A stretch of DNA of 64,000 nucleotides from Trichopria drosophilae (lineage: Eukaryota; Arthropoda; Insecta; Hymenoptera; Diapriidae): contig CM059582.1 of assembly GCA_030407085.1 (NCBI GenBank), positions 200,306,001 through 200,370,000 on the forward strand, in the 5' to 3' direction. The position numbers and the translations under genes were made by a program. The notes below the pieces were generated by a model, which saw only the letters and a list, made by a program, of their open reading frames with translations, was not told the origin of the DNA and did not search any database. This document shows, piece after piece, positions 1 to 12,209 of the stretch. Each line of letters begins with the position of its first letter. Positions within the stretch are counted from its first letter, which is position 1.

Positions 1-349
1 CTCCTGAAAATGTCCTTGAGCTGTATGGAAGCATTCTATTAGATGTAAACAGTCGTCAACTACTGTAAATATTTTGAGTTTATTAATTATTTGAATCCCA
101 AAACTTTGCGACAGTCAGTGGCTTATTGATGTTTTCGAAAGATTTTCATACCAGATGATCGTTACAAACTTTGAAAAGTCTGTTCACACGTTTAGCTTTT
201 GTTGGAGCATCACTTCGCTCTAATTTCATCCCAGAATCCACTACAGCAGTCAAAACTTTTTCTGGTACCATATTGTTGCAACAATTGAAGTCTCCAGATG
301 CTGTGCGATGTTGAACATTGATACACCCAGCATGTGCAGCAAAAGTCAG
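1..349 (-). pseudogene. Degraded unrecognised coding fragment
   Basis: On the minus strand one frame is open from 349 to a stop at 146-148 (67 codons). It reads as normal-looking protein, with stretches such as HAGCINVQHRTASGDFNCC and DAPTKAKRVNRLFKVCNDHL. It has no ATG at its upstream end, and a stop lies immediately before it. A second frame is open from 114 to the window edge and contains FTVVDDCLHLIECFHTAQ, so a frameshift and a further stop separate the two parts. The amino-acid balance is unlike the Phe/Ile/Lys/Tyr-rich shadow frames elsewhere. I do not recognise the family. It may be a decayed transposable-element protein, a retropseudogene or a poorly delimited exon. Confidence 0.35.
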
Positions 350-2095
350 TCAATTACGAAATAACTGATGCGCAATAAATGATATCCGATAGAATTATTT
401 CAATATTTGTGTCAGTCGGCAAATGAAAAAAAGTATAATTTTTAAATAATGGAAAACTGCGCATTCCTCGATAAGGCACAATATAAACTCTGTATTTACG
501 TGTAATATACCAGTGCTTTCTCAAAACTTGACAGTAGAACAATTTTATTGTTTAAGATCATGAAGATTTTCGGGACTTTAATTTATGAATCTCTATAAAA
601 TACTCAAATTAAAAAAGCAGAATTGAAGCACAAACATCATTGAAAATTTTAAGATTATTTCTGAGTTTTATCATAATGAGTAAAGATATTTTACGGAAAA
701 TAGGATCAAGTCATGATATCTTTTTGCTGCATACATGGGCTTTAATTTATAACTTTTGATTCTAATCTGCACTGGTATCAACAAATATTGTAACAGCGAA
801 CGGCGAAAATGTGAATATTTGCTATTGCAATTTCTGTGTGTTTTATATTTATAAATAAACAATGTCTTTGAATTGGAAAGTGAGGAAGTAAGTTTTCAGT
901 AGGTTCTTAAATGAGTATAAAAATGTAGAATTTATTACATGCTTAAAGTCCCTGATTACAAAGAAATAGTAATATTAAATGCATAATACGAAATGTTAGG
1001 TCATCCTTTATGTCGTTTCTATAAAATACAGTAAATATAATGTTAAAACATATGGAAAATACGGTTAAATAAAGGGCAATATCAATTAAGGAATTTCCAT
1101 TTTAAATGTATTCGTACGACCGAGATAACAGTTAATTCCCAGATTTTATCGAAAGTTCATGTTCCGGTAGTTCTACGGTTAGTTAATGTATTATTTCAAA
1201 TTATTTCAATACGCGAATTAGGATTTTGGATCTTTATCTTGCAGTATTAATAATGTAAGAACCTACTTCAAAAGGAAGACTATCGTCATTACAATTTCCA
1301 GTGCTCGAAATAATATGACATTACGCTTCAACTAAGGTGGAACATGAATTTAATATGAAGTCAAGTTTAATGTTAAATCAACTTTAAGGTTGGCTCCTTC
1401 ATAATTATGGATTATAATACCCGTACCGATGTACAAGTACGATTAAGTTATTATTTTTGGTAACTAACTTAATAAAAAAATTGAAGATTTATAAATTTAG
1501 GATAAATTCATAGTTTTCGAAACTTTTTGTAATTTTATAAAGTATTTAAAATTTCATTTTAAGTAACCATAATATACTTAAATCTTAACAAAGTTCCTAA
1601 TAAATAATAAATAAATTGATTCTGGATAATGTCAATCACCGTTGAACTTATAAACAAACTAAGGCGTTGCACAACATTGTGTTGGCACCTTGTTTTCATT
1701 TTTGCGTTTGTTTACAGTACAAATTTATTTAAACACATGTTTCGTTACGCAATTCAATGCTCTAAAAACAATTATTATAGCAAAAATTGGCTCAGTACCA
1801 TTTAGATGATGAAAAATTGAGAAAACTTCATAAACATTAAGATTGTTCAGATTATTTTCACTTATTTTCAAAATTATTGAAAAATCCGAAAAATATTTGA
1901 AATTAAAATTGTAGATCTTCTCAAAATAGACATTTTATATTTTATACACTTTTTGTATATGTTTTGATAGAAACTGAGAAAAATTACAATTAATTTTATT
2001 GTATAATAACCATAAAAAACCTGTCAGGGTTGCCAATAATTTTTATTACATCTGTGGTGTCTTACGCATTTTGATACGCTGAAATCGAAGATCAT
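350..2095. other. AT-rich stretch without visible gene
   Basis: Only short chance frames are seen, rich in Phe, Ile, Lys and Tyr. No splice-supported exon, RNA gene or repeat stands out. Confidence 0.5.
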
Positions 2096-2390
2096 AACAA
2101 ATATTGGCGCAAATTTGATTTACATGGTGAAAAACGTGAAAAATTCATTAAAATTATGATTTTTCATCACTCCCCTCCTTTATTTCATTGAATATTGAAA
2201 GCACCGAAAAATGCATTCAATATGAAATATGTATTATGAGCAGATCTACCACTTTTATTGGAAACATTTTTCAAGATTTCCAATATTTCTGTATGCAATC
2301 ATGAAAAACTGCGAAAAATCATAATTTTTATCGATTTTTCACGATTTTCATCGTGTAAATTGGATTCACGACGATATTTATATCATTGCA
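2096..2390. repeat. Imperfect inverted repeat (MITE-like)
   Basis: The segment near 2104-2165 (ATTTGATTTACATGGTGAAA and following) is matched in reverse complement by 2310-2385 (CATCGTGTAAATTGGATTC region). This gives diverged arms of about 65-75 bp around a centre of about 150 bp. A weaker relative in the same sense as the right arm lies near 3800-3870 (TTTTTATCATTTAAATTG). The AT-rich core and palindromic layout resemble a decayed MITE. Confidence 0.45.
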
Positions 2391-3138
2391 CTAAAATATG
2401 AAGGATATCATAAATATAATAAAACTTAGAAACAACCCTCATTTTTTTTGGAATCATTATACATATTACATTTATAACAATTCATAAAATTCATTGTCAT
2501 TTTTCTCAGTTTACAAAAAATGCACCAACAAAAAATGTGTTTTTTAAGAAGTTTTACACCTTTTATTTCAAACATTTTTCGAATTTTCCAATATTATTGT
2601 ATACAAACGAAAAAACGTTTGAATAAGGATTTTTAATCATCCGGATCTAATAATTTTTTCTTAACCGCTTCTATTAATATTTCAAAAATGTCCAAAGGGA
2701 CAATTTTCCATGAATCTTTTCTTGGTATAGATGGTCTCATTATTCAAAACAAAAAAATATATTTAAAGACGGCTTGGTATCCAGGTGTGTACCATCTTCA
2801 GTTTATTCTACAATAAAAAGTTTTTTACATAAATAGTTTTAAAGAAAATAATGCCTTCTAATCTGTATTCGAAATATATTTGTAAACAAACAACAAACAC
2901 AGCGAACAAACACAGTTTTTTTCAAATTTTCAAGAATTTCACCATCGACATTAGATTTATGCTCAGTTAATCATATCTTAGATTTGTTTTCTTAAAAATT
3001 GTTTTTGTCAATTTTTTTTTTAGAATAAACTGCAAATGGATGCCGAAACGTTTTTAAATATATTGTTTATTGAATTTGGTCACTTCGGGCAAAAAAGTTA
3101 CCATATAGTTTTTCACCAAATTTCGACGTTTCGACCCC
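2391..3138. other. AT-rich stretch without visible gene
   Basis: Long A and T runs only. Nothing is supported as a gene. Confidence 0.5.
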
Positions 3139-3310
3139 CTACCCCCCAGGGGTAGTCTTTGCCAGCTCCTCGGGCGCGGTGACCACCTTCGGGCGCAAAG
3201 TTCATTTACGCCCTTGATACGAAAATAACTATTTCGATATATCTAAAAGATGTCTTATAGATATCTAAAAGTTATCCGTCAGAGATCTTTTCGACACTTT
3301 CAAGATATCT
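3139..3310. repeat. GC-rich hairpin followed by AGATATCT motifs
   Basis: A CTACCCC/GGGGTAG hairpin (3139-3155) opens a short GC-rich block with two GGGCGC motifs. After it the sequence carries repeated AGATATCTAAAAG-like words (about 3235-3310), whose core AGATATCT is palindromic. The arrangement resembles the motif-array elements described elsewhere in this window, but I could not find a pair of termini. Confidence 0.3.
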
Positions 3311-4240
3311 TTGACGACTTGTATGTATGGTATATATATTGTATATATAAGATCATAATTATACAGACAGTAATTAGTAAAACACAGTAAACATATAATG
3401 TACATCGAATGGTCTATTAGAATAAAAGTGCATGAAGTAAGTGTTTTGCAACTTTTATTTATTAATACTTCGGCTGGCCTGTTGTCGCGGTCGAAGTTTT
3501 GAAAATGCTCATTTTCAATTTTCATACATATAAGAAACACTATATTGTTGTAACACATCTATCGAAGCCACTTGGACCTAAATATGATTGGACCCCCAAA
3601 TATCAATATAATTTTATAATATAATTGAAAGCTGTTAGTAAACAAACGAGTCTTAAGGAATAGCCGACTCTCCACTGGGTCGAATTTTTATTTTAATTAA
3701 TGAGCCCGTTTATATCAAGAAAAGATTCATGGAAAATTTTTCTGTTGAAAAATGTTGAAATATAAACGAAAAAAAGGTCGAAAAATCTTATTATTAAGGA
3801 TTTTTTACGATTTTTATCATTTAAATTGTATTTTTGCCAATTTTCACTATGATATTCGTTTTCAGCTCATCGAATTGCGCAAGAAGATATTGTATACTGC
3901 AAATTTGAGAAGAGATATTGTCGTAAGGTTATTCTTGTTTCAAAGTATTGATTTATCAAACAGAAATCAAACCAAAAGAAAAACAGAAATCAATATAGAA
4001 CGAAAAAGGCTGTAACGATTTTCTATATTTTTGCATAGAGATGGTCTATAAGTGTCCTCAAATCGATTGGATTCAAACAAGAAAATTCGATATGCTTTTT
4101 ACCTTTGATTTAAGAACCACTTAAACACATTATGGTCTATATTGGGATAATCTCAATAATCACAAACGGATTGAGAGTGGGATGCATATGGATACAAAAA
4201 AAACTCAGTTCAATTCGTGATTTGTCAAATCATCCACTTG

Positions 4241-4446
4241 AATCCAAAAATTATACCGTCCAAAATAGAAATAAAGGTGAATGCCTCGAATTCCAACAAG
4301 TAGAATTCATACCAATCTCTAGGAATCCATTTCAATCCAAAAATAATATTGTCCAAAAATGGAATATAGCTGAAGATCTCGGAATCCAAAACGTAGAATT
4401 GAAACCAGTCTCTGTGAACTCTTTGGAATCCAAAAATAACATCCGT
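4241..4446 (+). repeat. 93-bp tandem repeat, two copies plus a partial
   Basis: The word AATCCAAAAATTATA or a close variant starts at 4241, 4334 and 4427, an exact 93-bp spacing. The copies are diverged, sharing also a GAATTCCAA/GAATCCAA and GTAGAATT segment mid-unit. Since 93 is a multiple of three, a plus-strand frame stays open (4132-4500) and translates to a 31-residue repeat with ESKN(Y/N) at each start. This may be a decaying repeat protein, but an untranslated minisatellite explains the data equally well. No promoter or splice site supports a gene. Confidence 0.55.
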
Positions 4447-4669
4447 GCTAGGACAGTGCTCCGATTACTAGGACAGTATGGCCATATTTTTTTCCAATAG
4501 AAAATATGACTAGTTTAAGCAGAATCATTCAGGGTCTGAACATTTTTCCTGCCGTCGAAACAAATTTTGACCGCATAGCACTACAATATTATTTGCGTAA
4601 AAATCCATTGTCAAGATAAACGGAAATCTAAGTAATAAAGTAAGCACATGATGTATGGAAATGGAAAAT

Positions 4670-5040
4670 GCTGTAGACGTACATCCATGAATATTGCGCA
4701 CGAATTCCTATACAGAGCAATTTTTCCGATAACAGTATCTCCAAGTAGTGTCAGACGTAAATAAACGGAAAAACGTGTAGGCAAGATCGTGGTCGCGAAG
4801 ATAAATTATGCACGTTTTTACAGATACATGTGCCCATAAATTGACATATGGGACGTTTCAGTCGGCAGTATTTCTCCCTTAGCTCACAAATGAAATCTCA
4901 CTCGTGCTGCAACCGGAGTCGTTGAGCGGGATAACGTTTTAACGTATGCATCGTCAAACCGGGAAATTTCACCAGTGCACTATTCTACCGAAATATCTAT
5001 TCCACTGCGTAATCTGATCAATCAAGCATCAATTTCATCA
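4670..5040. other. Less AT-rich unique stretch, no gene recognised
   Basis: Base composition is more balanced and more CpGs are present than in the surroundings. No long frame, repeat or RNA fold is evident. It could be conserved non-coding DNA, but that cannot be judged from one sequence. Confidence 0.25.
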
Positions 5041-5408
5041 TAAGCCGAAACAACCAAAGAAATTTGATACAGTCACTTTTTACCGAATATAAATATGCAG
5101 CGCCGAATATTCGGTTTCTGATTTTATGGATGTGTACACATTTTTTTTTTATTTTCACACTTTTTTAGGTGGGTGTACTATAATCTTCGTCATTAAAAGA
5201 ACATCTAATACATATTTAACGTACCCATAGTATAAAAACTAATTTTTAACTGTACATTACACTTTGCTTCATTCACCAATTCCAAACCTATAATTTGTTC
5301 CATGTAGGTTATGACTGAAACCTATTATATAGTTGGTACCTTGGGAATCATCAAAATCATGTTGATGAGAAGCTTTCTACACCTTCTTGGTAGATATTTA
5401 AGCCATTT

Positions 5409-7094
5409 CCCTAGTAGAGTCATCTTCATGACCAGAGGAAAGAAGATTCTGTAATGACAATCTGAGATTAAAATTATTGTAGTTTGATGGATGATTCTTC
5501 ACACAAGATTCTTCACGTCAACTCAATGCAGTTGTATAGAAGATCTTCAGCAGAGGCTTATTTTTATAAATAATCTACATAGTGGTCCTGAATACAGACT
5601 GAATGCAGATTCTTATGTCTGGTAAAATGGTACGTGATTCTCATACAGATGACTGGAAGAATCTATTAGCAGAATGTTAGTTTAGCTAGACTAGAATATT
5701 AAGGGAAATTCAGTCGATTGCTATTTCATAAGTTACTTAGAAATTTGTTTGAAAGCTGAAATTTATAATACTGACATACATACACGTATACACTAGGGTG
5801 TCCGTAAAAAAATTGTTTTTTGGCTTACCGTTGGAAAAGTTTCTAAATGATGTCTAAGTAAAGAAATTTCACTTTATTTGATATATAAATGAAGGTAAAC
5901 GATGCCAAAATCGCGATAAAGGGACAAAAATCGCTATTTTTTCCATTTTTTGTTATTTTTTCAATCTAACTCAGTCCTCTCTATACATAGCGTAAAATTA
6001 CCTCGAAATTAGCTTGAAAAAGCCTACAATTTACTCCCATAACATTTTGCGATTCGATAAAACCTAAAGAAATCGTGAAACTGAAAGAAATTTTGTCATC
6101 CCTCCTTGTGACAACCTCTGAAATTTTGTCAGATTTCGGGTATCACTTACCGTTTTCGAAATATTTCAGAATTTTGAAAATTTTCAATATCAATTTGCAT
6201 GTATAGTATATTATAAAGTATATTATACACTAGAATGCCTGGAATGAAGATTCGGCATACAATTCATTTAAATTAATGATTAATAATAAATAACTTGAAT
6301 GCCTAAGTTTAAGATACAAATTTTCAGATTCTCTTTTTTAAAATAATCGACATAATTAATTTTTTTATTCGTTTTAAGAAACATTCTTTCGAATATAATG
6401 TTCCAAAATCTGATATTGCAAAATTACATTTTAAACACTCCATGATTGCCCAAAAATTGTACAAATAATTTGTGAAAAAAAAAAGTAAATTAAAAATTAT
6501 TAATCGATTTTTCAAAATTCCGGCTATTTTCTACGCTATATGTATATGATCTCCTAGAATATTTTAAAGCAATTTGCCGATAATTTACCGTACTAAATGA
6601 TTTTTTCTTATCTTTTAAGTTCTGGTATTTTTTGTAAAAAAAAATCGAATCTTCATGATTTTGTACTGAAAAGTCCATAGTGACGCAGTAAAGCAGACTG
6701 CATTCAATAAGAGTTTCAAATGGTTATAACGAAGATTCTTATTATAGGTTTTGACATATACCGTCGTATTAAGGTAGAGTTCATAACGATGAAGATTCGT
6801 CCCACAGACTGCGATTTATTTTATAAAAGAAACTAAAGTTTTCCTTCAGAAAACAAAGCAAAGAAGATTCTGCAGTTAGTTAACACTTTCGATTGTTTTG
6901 GAAGGATCTGACGGCAGATCATCGCGCAAATTCGGACATACTCCATTTACAGTCTTCAGCAGATCTTCTCTCAGCCTGCTTGCAGAATTCGCTCATTTCT
7001 CTACTAGGGTTTCTGGCCAGTTTTTCTGGGTCCATTAGTTATTTCCTGCAGACCAGACAAAATGGCCAGAAACTGGTCGCGTTTTCTACTAGGG
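5409..7094. mobile_element. Non-autonomous element with CCCTAGTAGA termini
   Basis: CCCTAGTAGA at 5409-5418 is matched by its exact reverse complement at 7000-7009 and again at 7085-7094, so the right end is either of the two. The interior near both ends is filled with degenerate AGATTCTTC / AGAAGATTCTG words, one of them the palindrome GAAGATCTTC near 5540. The last 85 bp carry a different inverted pair, TTTCTGGCCA and TGGCCAGAAA. No transposase frame exists. A further unit with 10-bp flanking direct repeats sits inside (5787-6233). Target duplication is unclear: TTT flanks both 5409 and 7009. Confidence 0.5.
5787..6233. mobile_element. Possible nested insertion with 10-bp direct repeats
   Basis: TATACACTAG occurs at 5787-5796 and 6224-6233, bracketing about 430 bp that interrupt the AGATTCT motif arrays. 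The left junction continues with GGGTGTCCGTAAAAA, resembling the ends of some insect DNA elements. No terminal inverted repeat was found, so the insertion call is tentative. Confidence 0.3.
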
Positions 7095-7819
7095 GTTATA
7101 TAATGAGGATAGTGGCTTTTTTAAAGACTACTCAATTTGAACGAGTAATAAGTACATCAAAAAATCATTTCATTTTATGGTCAAACCTGCTCGATTGGAC
7201 CTAGTTTCAGCTGAATATTTAAATTAGTTTAAGACCTAACTGATTTAGTTAGAAAAACCTAATAAGTTGGCTCATCAAACTCAAATGAAGCAAACCGTAA
7301 CCAAATCATCGGTGGTGGTAACAAACCAGTTTGGTTAATGACCTTATTTTGGAGGGAAATTCATAGTATGTGGAGTTAATTCGCCTACTTTTCTACCCAA
7401 ATTCAAAAATCCACAAGTATTTCAATTGTAGCAACTCAATTTTTGTAGACAAACTCATTTGAGCATCACAGCCAGAGAGATCGGTTGAATCAATCCTAAC
7501 CTAACCTTTAAACAGCAGAAGCTGTTTTATTTGACTTATGTTTGTGTCTATTAATCTTTCTTTTATAGTTTCTGAGAAGAGTGCCCAAAAACATTAAACA
7601 TACGACCGTAATATCTCGTTGCAACCATGCAATCTGTATTATATCATGTTCAGTTTTTAATAAATAACAAAACCAATGTTAATGAAGGTAAATTAAGTGG
7701 CCCTTAGTATTTCTTTCTTCCAGCACTGCATGCTTTAGTACGTTGTTAATTTTAAAAATTTCCCCCACTAGAAGTACACCAGCAGGTATTTTGAAAAGAT
7801 TGAAGAAGTTTCAATATGA

Positions 7820-8070
7820 GTGCTTTGGATTTTTGTTTTACTTATTTCAGTTACTCGGATAAGCCGAGTCGTGGACGTGGTTCGTGTATGTACAATACAA
7901 ATTTACTGTAGCGAAAAACCGAGCAAAGTTTTTCCGAGCTATCGGCTAAAAGGACGCTCGATTCTGAAAGCCGCTTTAAAAGTTCCGACGCTCCTCGTAT
8001 GACTCGAACGAAAAGCCACCGGTACGTGTGAATTAGCAGATCTGTTATCACATGTGCGAGTTAGTCTTCT
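7820..8070. other. CpG-richer unique stretch
   Basis: The block around 7850-8010 contains many CpGs (CCGAGTCGTGGACG, TCCGAGCTATCGG) in AT-rich surroundings. Short frames are open on both strands, but none has a credible start or splice context. It could be regulatory or a diverged exon. I see no decisive evidence. Confidence 0.25.
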
Positions 8071-8209
8071 TGTGCGTGTACATTTAAGAGATTATGTTGA
8101 CTCACGGATAGATTAGCCATGGTCTAAAAAGTATTAAAATATGCAAAAGAAAAATGGAAATAAGGATTCTTTACTCAAGTATGCATTTACTGTAAAAATC
8201 TGAAAATTA

Positions 8210-8420
8210 CAACCCAACTAGAACTGGGTGGTTTAATAAACGTTTAATTTATAGTATAAATCTAGGATATAAAACGTTTATAAGTTAAGTATAATTTTCG
8301 TTTCGATGACCGTCTAAAAAATGTCATAAACACTGTTTTTGAAACGTGGTCTAAACGTTAAATATATACGTTTTAAACTAGTATATCATGTTCCCGTAAA
8401 TGGTGTTTATATTAGGAGTG
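8210..8420. repeat. Cluster of TAAACGTTTA-like palindromes
   Basis: The block starts with ACCCAACTAGAACTGGGT, itself an imperfect palindrome, and continues with several AAACGTTTA / AAACGTTAAA words near 8236, 8270, 8352 and 8370. This resembles the motif-array elements of the window, but no matching right terminus was found. Confidence 0.3.
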
Positions 8421-8462
8421 TAAACATGTTTTTTATACGAATTTTATGTACGTGTTGGTAAA

Positions 8463-9060
8463 ATATTCTACCTATACTATATATGACCTCCTAATAAATA
8501 TCAAAAGAATTTGTTAAGAATTGACCGACAATTTTTCAGAATAGAAGATTTTTCCTTTTTCCGAAAAATTCTTGATCAATCCTCAGCAAATTCCATTACT
8601 TTTATTTGTTAAGAGATCATAATATATAGTAAGAATTTTAATAAAGGGCCCGAATTTTCAAAAATCGATTCAGTCATGTTTAATTGACATTTTTTAGTGT
8701 ACCTTATCGACGGGAATGAATACAATACCTTTAAGGGGGTCCAACGGCAAGGTAGGACGTTTCACTAAAAAATCGTAAATAAAAAATGATTCAATTGATT
8801 TATCAAAATTCGGGCTCTGTAAGGGCCATTATAATTGCTATAGATGATATCCTAGCAAATACCAAAGAAATTAAAACAGAACTGACCGAGAATTTATGGA
8901 AATAAGAAATTTGTTATTTATTTCCGAAAAATCTAGGTCAGTTCTTAATTAATGTCTTTGGTATTTTCTAGGAAACTGTCTATAGAAATTAGAATTGCCT
9001 TTACAGAGCATAAATTTAGAAAAATCGATTAAGTCATCTTTAATTTAAAATTTTTTTCTT
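8463..9060. repeat. Palindromic dispersed repeat, family A
   Basis: Two imperfect palindromes lie side by side, roughly 8463-8640 and 8650-9050. Signature words are GAATTTTCAAAAATCGATT, ACCAAAGAAATTAAAACAG with its reverse complement further right, and AAGGGGGTCCAACGGCAAGG. Related copies occur at 44505-44690, 45660-45950 and 46740-46970. Such nested palindromes are typical of non-autonomous inverted-repeat elements. No coding capacity is visible. Confidence 0.5.
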
Positions 9061-10881
9061 ATCGCATCACATTAGAACCCCCAACACACTTGTGTTATCA
9101 GCTGAAAGTTCGACGCTATGAAAAAATGATGAACTACATTCATTGAAATAAGCACATAGAGAAGTATCAGCTGTTTTATTTATATTCAATAATTTTTTCA
9201 ATATTTTGGGATCATGAACGAATTATGTAGAAACTGATAGCTTCTTGATTTTATGCAATCATATCTAAGCATTTTTCAAACGGACTTACTAAACTTTTAT
9301 ATTTTATATAACATTAACCTTAAATACAATTATAAACCATTTTAAATGCTCTTATTCGACGTGTATGTTACGCGATTTTTATACATTTTAAATACGTAAA
9401 CTCTAAACTGATAAATCAAAATCAACTTTTATTCTGAGTCATTTATACATGATCAATACAATCGGATGCAGGAAACGACTGAAAAAAAGTGGATAACTCG
9501 CAATAGAGCGCAAAATGTTAAAGAAAATTGTATAAAAAAGTTACGAAATGATATTTTCTTTATCTGTTGACATTTTTGAGATGTTATCGAGACACTGTCG
9601 AGAAGACTTGAAAAGTTACAACTTATAACAATGTTGACCAAAATGAGCTTTATTATTCTATTCTTGGTAAGGTGTATTCAATTTTCGGTGTATTTTTGAC
9701 GTTGAAAATGCGAATGTTCACAAAATCCCTATTTCTGGTCGTATTTTTAAGAAAATTGTGGTTATTAAATCGAATGCATCATTTAAAAGTTACAACCATT
9801 TGGTTCTAAAATTGGGTCCATTTGTAATCAGGGGGATGAGAATGGCTGAGGAATGATAATCTACAGGTTACTATTAAAAATAATCGTATTAGAAAAATCT
9901 TTTAAGTATTACATGTTTAGCAATGTTTATTTTTGAAACTAACATACCTACAAATTCTAGTCATAAATATTCATTCAACATTAGTCGTAATTATCAAAAA
10001 ATACTTATCAGGGAAATGGGAAATTTAGTTGTTTGCAAAAAATTACTAAAATCTGATGTCTAAATGGAAATTAGGTAAGTTTTAATTGTTTATTGTGTGT
10101 ACAAAATATATATCTTGGAATCAGAACGAAAAGTGGGGTCACAAATGAATCCAGATTTTTACTGTAAAAATTACATTAATTTCATAAATCATGTCATTAA
10201 TTTTAATTGTTTTTTATTAACTATGATATGCAATTTACAACAGATTAATAAGGTTCAAAATCGAGCTTGGGGTAGACCAGGGGAAAGAGAATTTTCGATT
10301 TGAATTTCCTTGGAATTGATTCTAAAATAGTATTAAATGTTCTCCAACATATACTAGTATATTCAATTGTTATACTGCTGTCATTAGGATGTGAAGGCTT
10401 TCTTAGGCTATTAACTCTTCTTAATTAATGCTACTCCCTTCTCACATAAAGAAATTGGTAAATGCATTTTATGAGATAGATTTTACAAACAATTACTTAT
10501 AACAAAACGGTATCTGGATTTTAACAATAAAGGACTTAAACGCCGCATGTTATTTGATGTAACTCCATAAATTTGATGCGTCTCATGATAAATTTGAAAA
10601 CGTTATACGAGCGATATTGAAATAGGCGCATGAATAGGAATATCGTACATCGCATTTCGTGAAACATCGTTTGCGTATGATTCTAAAACCAGATTCTACA
10701 TACTCAGCAAACATACAATGTGCTTTTCAAATCGTGTTGAATTATTCGTGTTTAAAGAATGAGATATATCAGAGTACACGAATAAATTTAAAACAATAAA
10801 AATATTCATTTATTTGAGGTGATTAATGCGGTTCTTAATGAGTGAATTCTATTTCTTGCTTAATTTTGTTAGCGGAGTAAA
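9061..10881. other. AT-rich stretch without visible gene
   Basis: Only short chance frames are present. No repeat or RNA gene was recognised. Confidence 0.5.
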
Positions 10882-12209
10882 ACCCCGGCAAGGTAGTAAC
10901 CCAGTACTTGCAGCCAGTACGGAATAACGGAAATTAGTTAGTACGGGCAAAACACCGGCGAATAGTTGATCCAGTACTGTTTGCGATAATAAACCAGTAC
11001 TGTCAATAATATCGCCACAAAACTGACCCGGTAATGACAGAGTACAGACGGATGGAGCAAATTAGTACTGACACAATAACGGCTGCCAGTATTAGTATCA
11101 GTAAGAAATAACGCCCGACTGCCGGAGTGCATCAGTACTGATCTAGTATGAGTAGCCGATACCGTATTCGTTATTAATCGATTACTGATTGACGGAGTAA
11201 ATTAGTACTGTGACAATACTGGCTGTCAGTATTTGCATCAATAAGAAATAACCTCCGACCGACAGAGTTTGTCAGTACTACCCCAGTAAAGGTAACCAGT
11301 ACTACAATCAGTAGTAAATTAGTACTGACAGACGCAGCAATACAGTACTAACTCGATACTGACTGACAGTAATATTATCGGTAAGAAATACCGGTCGGAC
11401 TGTTGCAGGACGCCAGTACCGCCGAAATACTTATTACCTAGTACTATTTTCAGTGTTACATTATAACTGATTGCCGAATTAAGTCAATACTGAAGTCAGT
11501 GCATAGTGATAGTGCTTTATTGTGATAGTAAATGACTATTCCTGATTATTGGTAGTAAAAAAAACAAAGGTACGCCAGAATTCGCCACCAGATAAAATAC
11601 TCACTCAGTTCTAATTGTCCATAGTCATATTCAACATTGAATCAATACTGACGAACGACCGTCTTAGCACCCATTTATTACTGATGTCAGCACAGACTTT
11701 CGGACTCGGGACAGTACTAACAAATAGGGCGAATCTGTCATGTTTTAATTTAAGTAGCTAAGGGTGAATCAGTAACGGTTTTGCATTACTAATCCAATAC
11801 TAAATTCTTTATGTCTAAATTATTGTCTAACTGAAATTGTATAACCATATTCCGCATCATATATCTAATGATACATTAATAATAATAAAAGTAATAATTA
11901 AATATCTATAATAATTTGTCCTATTGTTTAATAGCTTTTTTCAAAGACCAGCATTTAGTACATACAGTACTGGAAAGTAATACTGACTTCGTACTCTTCG
12001 ACTACGGCAGTCAGTACTGATAGCGTTATATGCAGTAACTGGTCTAATAACTGGTCCAGTAACTGGTTCAGTAACTCGTTCAGTAACTGGTTCAGTAACT
12101 GGTCGAGTAATGGGCCAGTATAGGCGGTGAGTATTGGAACTCCGATGAACAGTTACACTAGGCCAGTACAATGCCAGTAGTACTTTTGAGTACAAATTCA
12201 TGCCCGGGT
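10882..12209. mobile_element. CAGTACTG-array element with ACCCCGGCA/TGCCCGGGT ends
   Basis: The left edge ACCCCGGCA (10882-10890) and right edge TGCCCGGGT (12201-12209) are inverted repeats with one mismatch. Between them, mainly at 10900-11460 and 11960-12200, the DNA is filled with CAGTAC, CCAGTACTG and AGTACTGAC words. CAGTACTG is its own reverse complement, so the arrays can fold on themselves on either strand. The central part (about 11470-11940) is ordinary AT-rich DNA. A truncated relative at 54039 starts CCCGGGCAGCGCA and carries the same words. No transposase is present, so mobility is inferred from the second copy and the termini. Confidence 0.6.
12033..12119. repeat. 12-bp tandem repeat (CAGTAACTGGTT)
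   Basis: About seven diverged copies of CAGTAACTGGTT or CAGTAACTGGTC follow one another inside the right motif array of the CAGTACTG element. On the minus strand they read as PVTE/PVTG repeats, a by-product of the 12-bp period. Confidence 0.7.
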
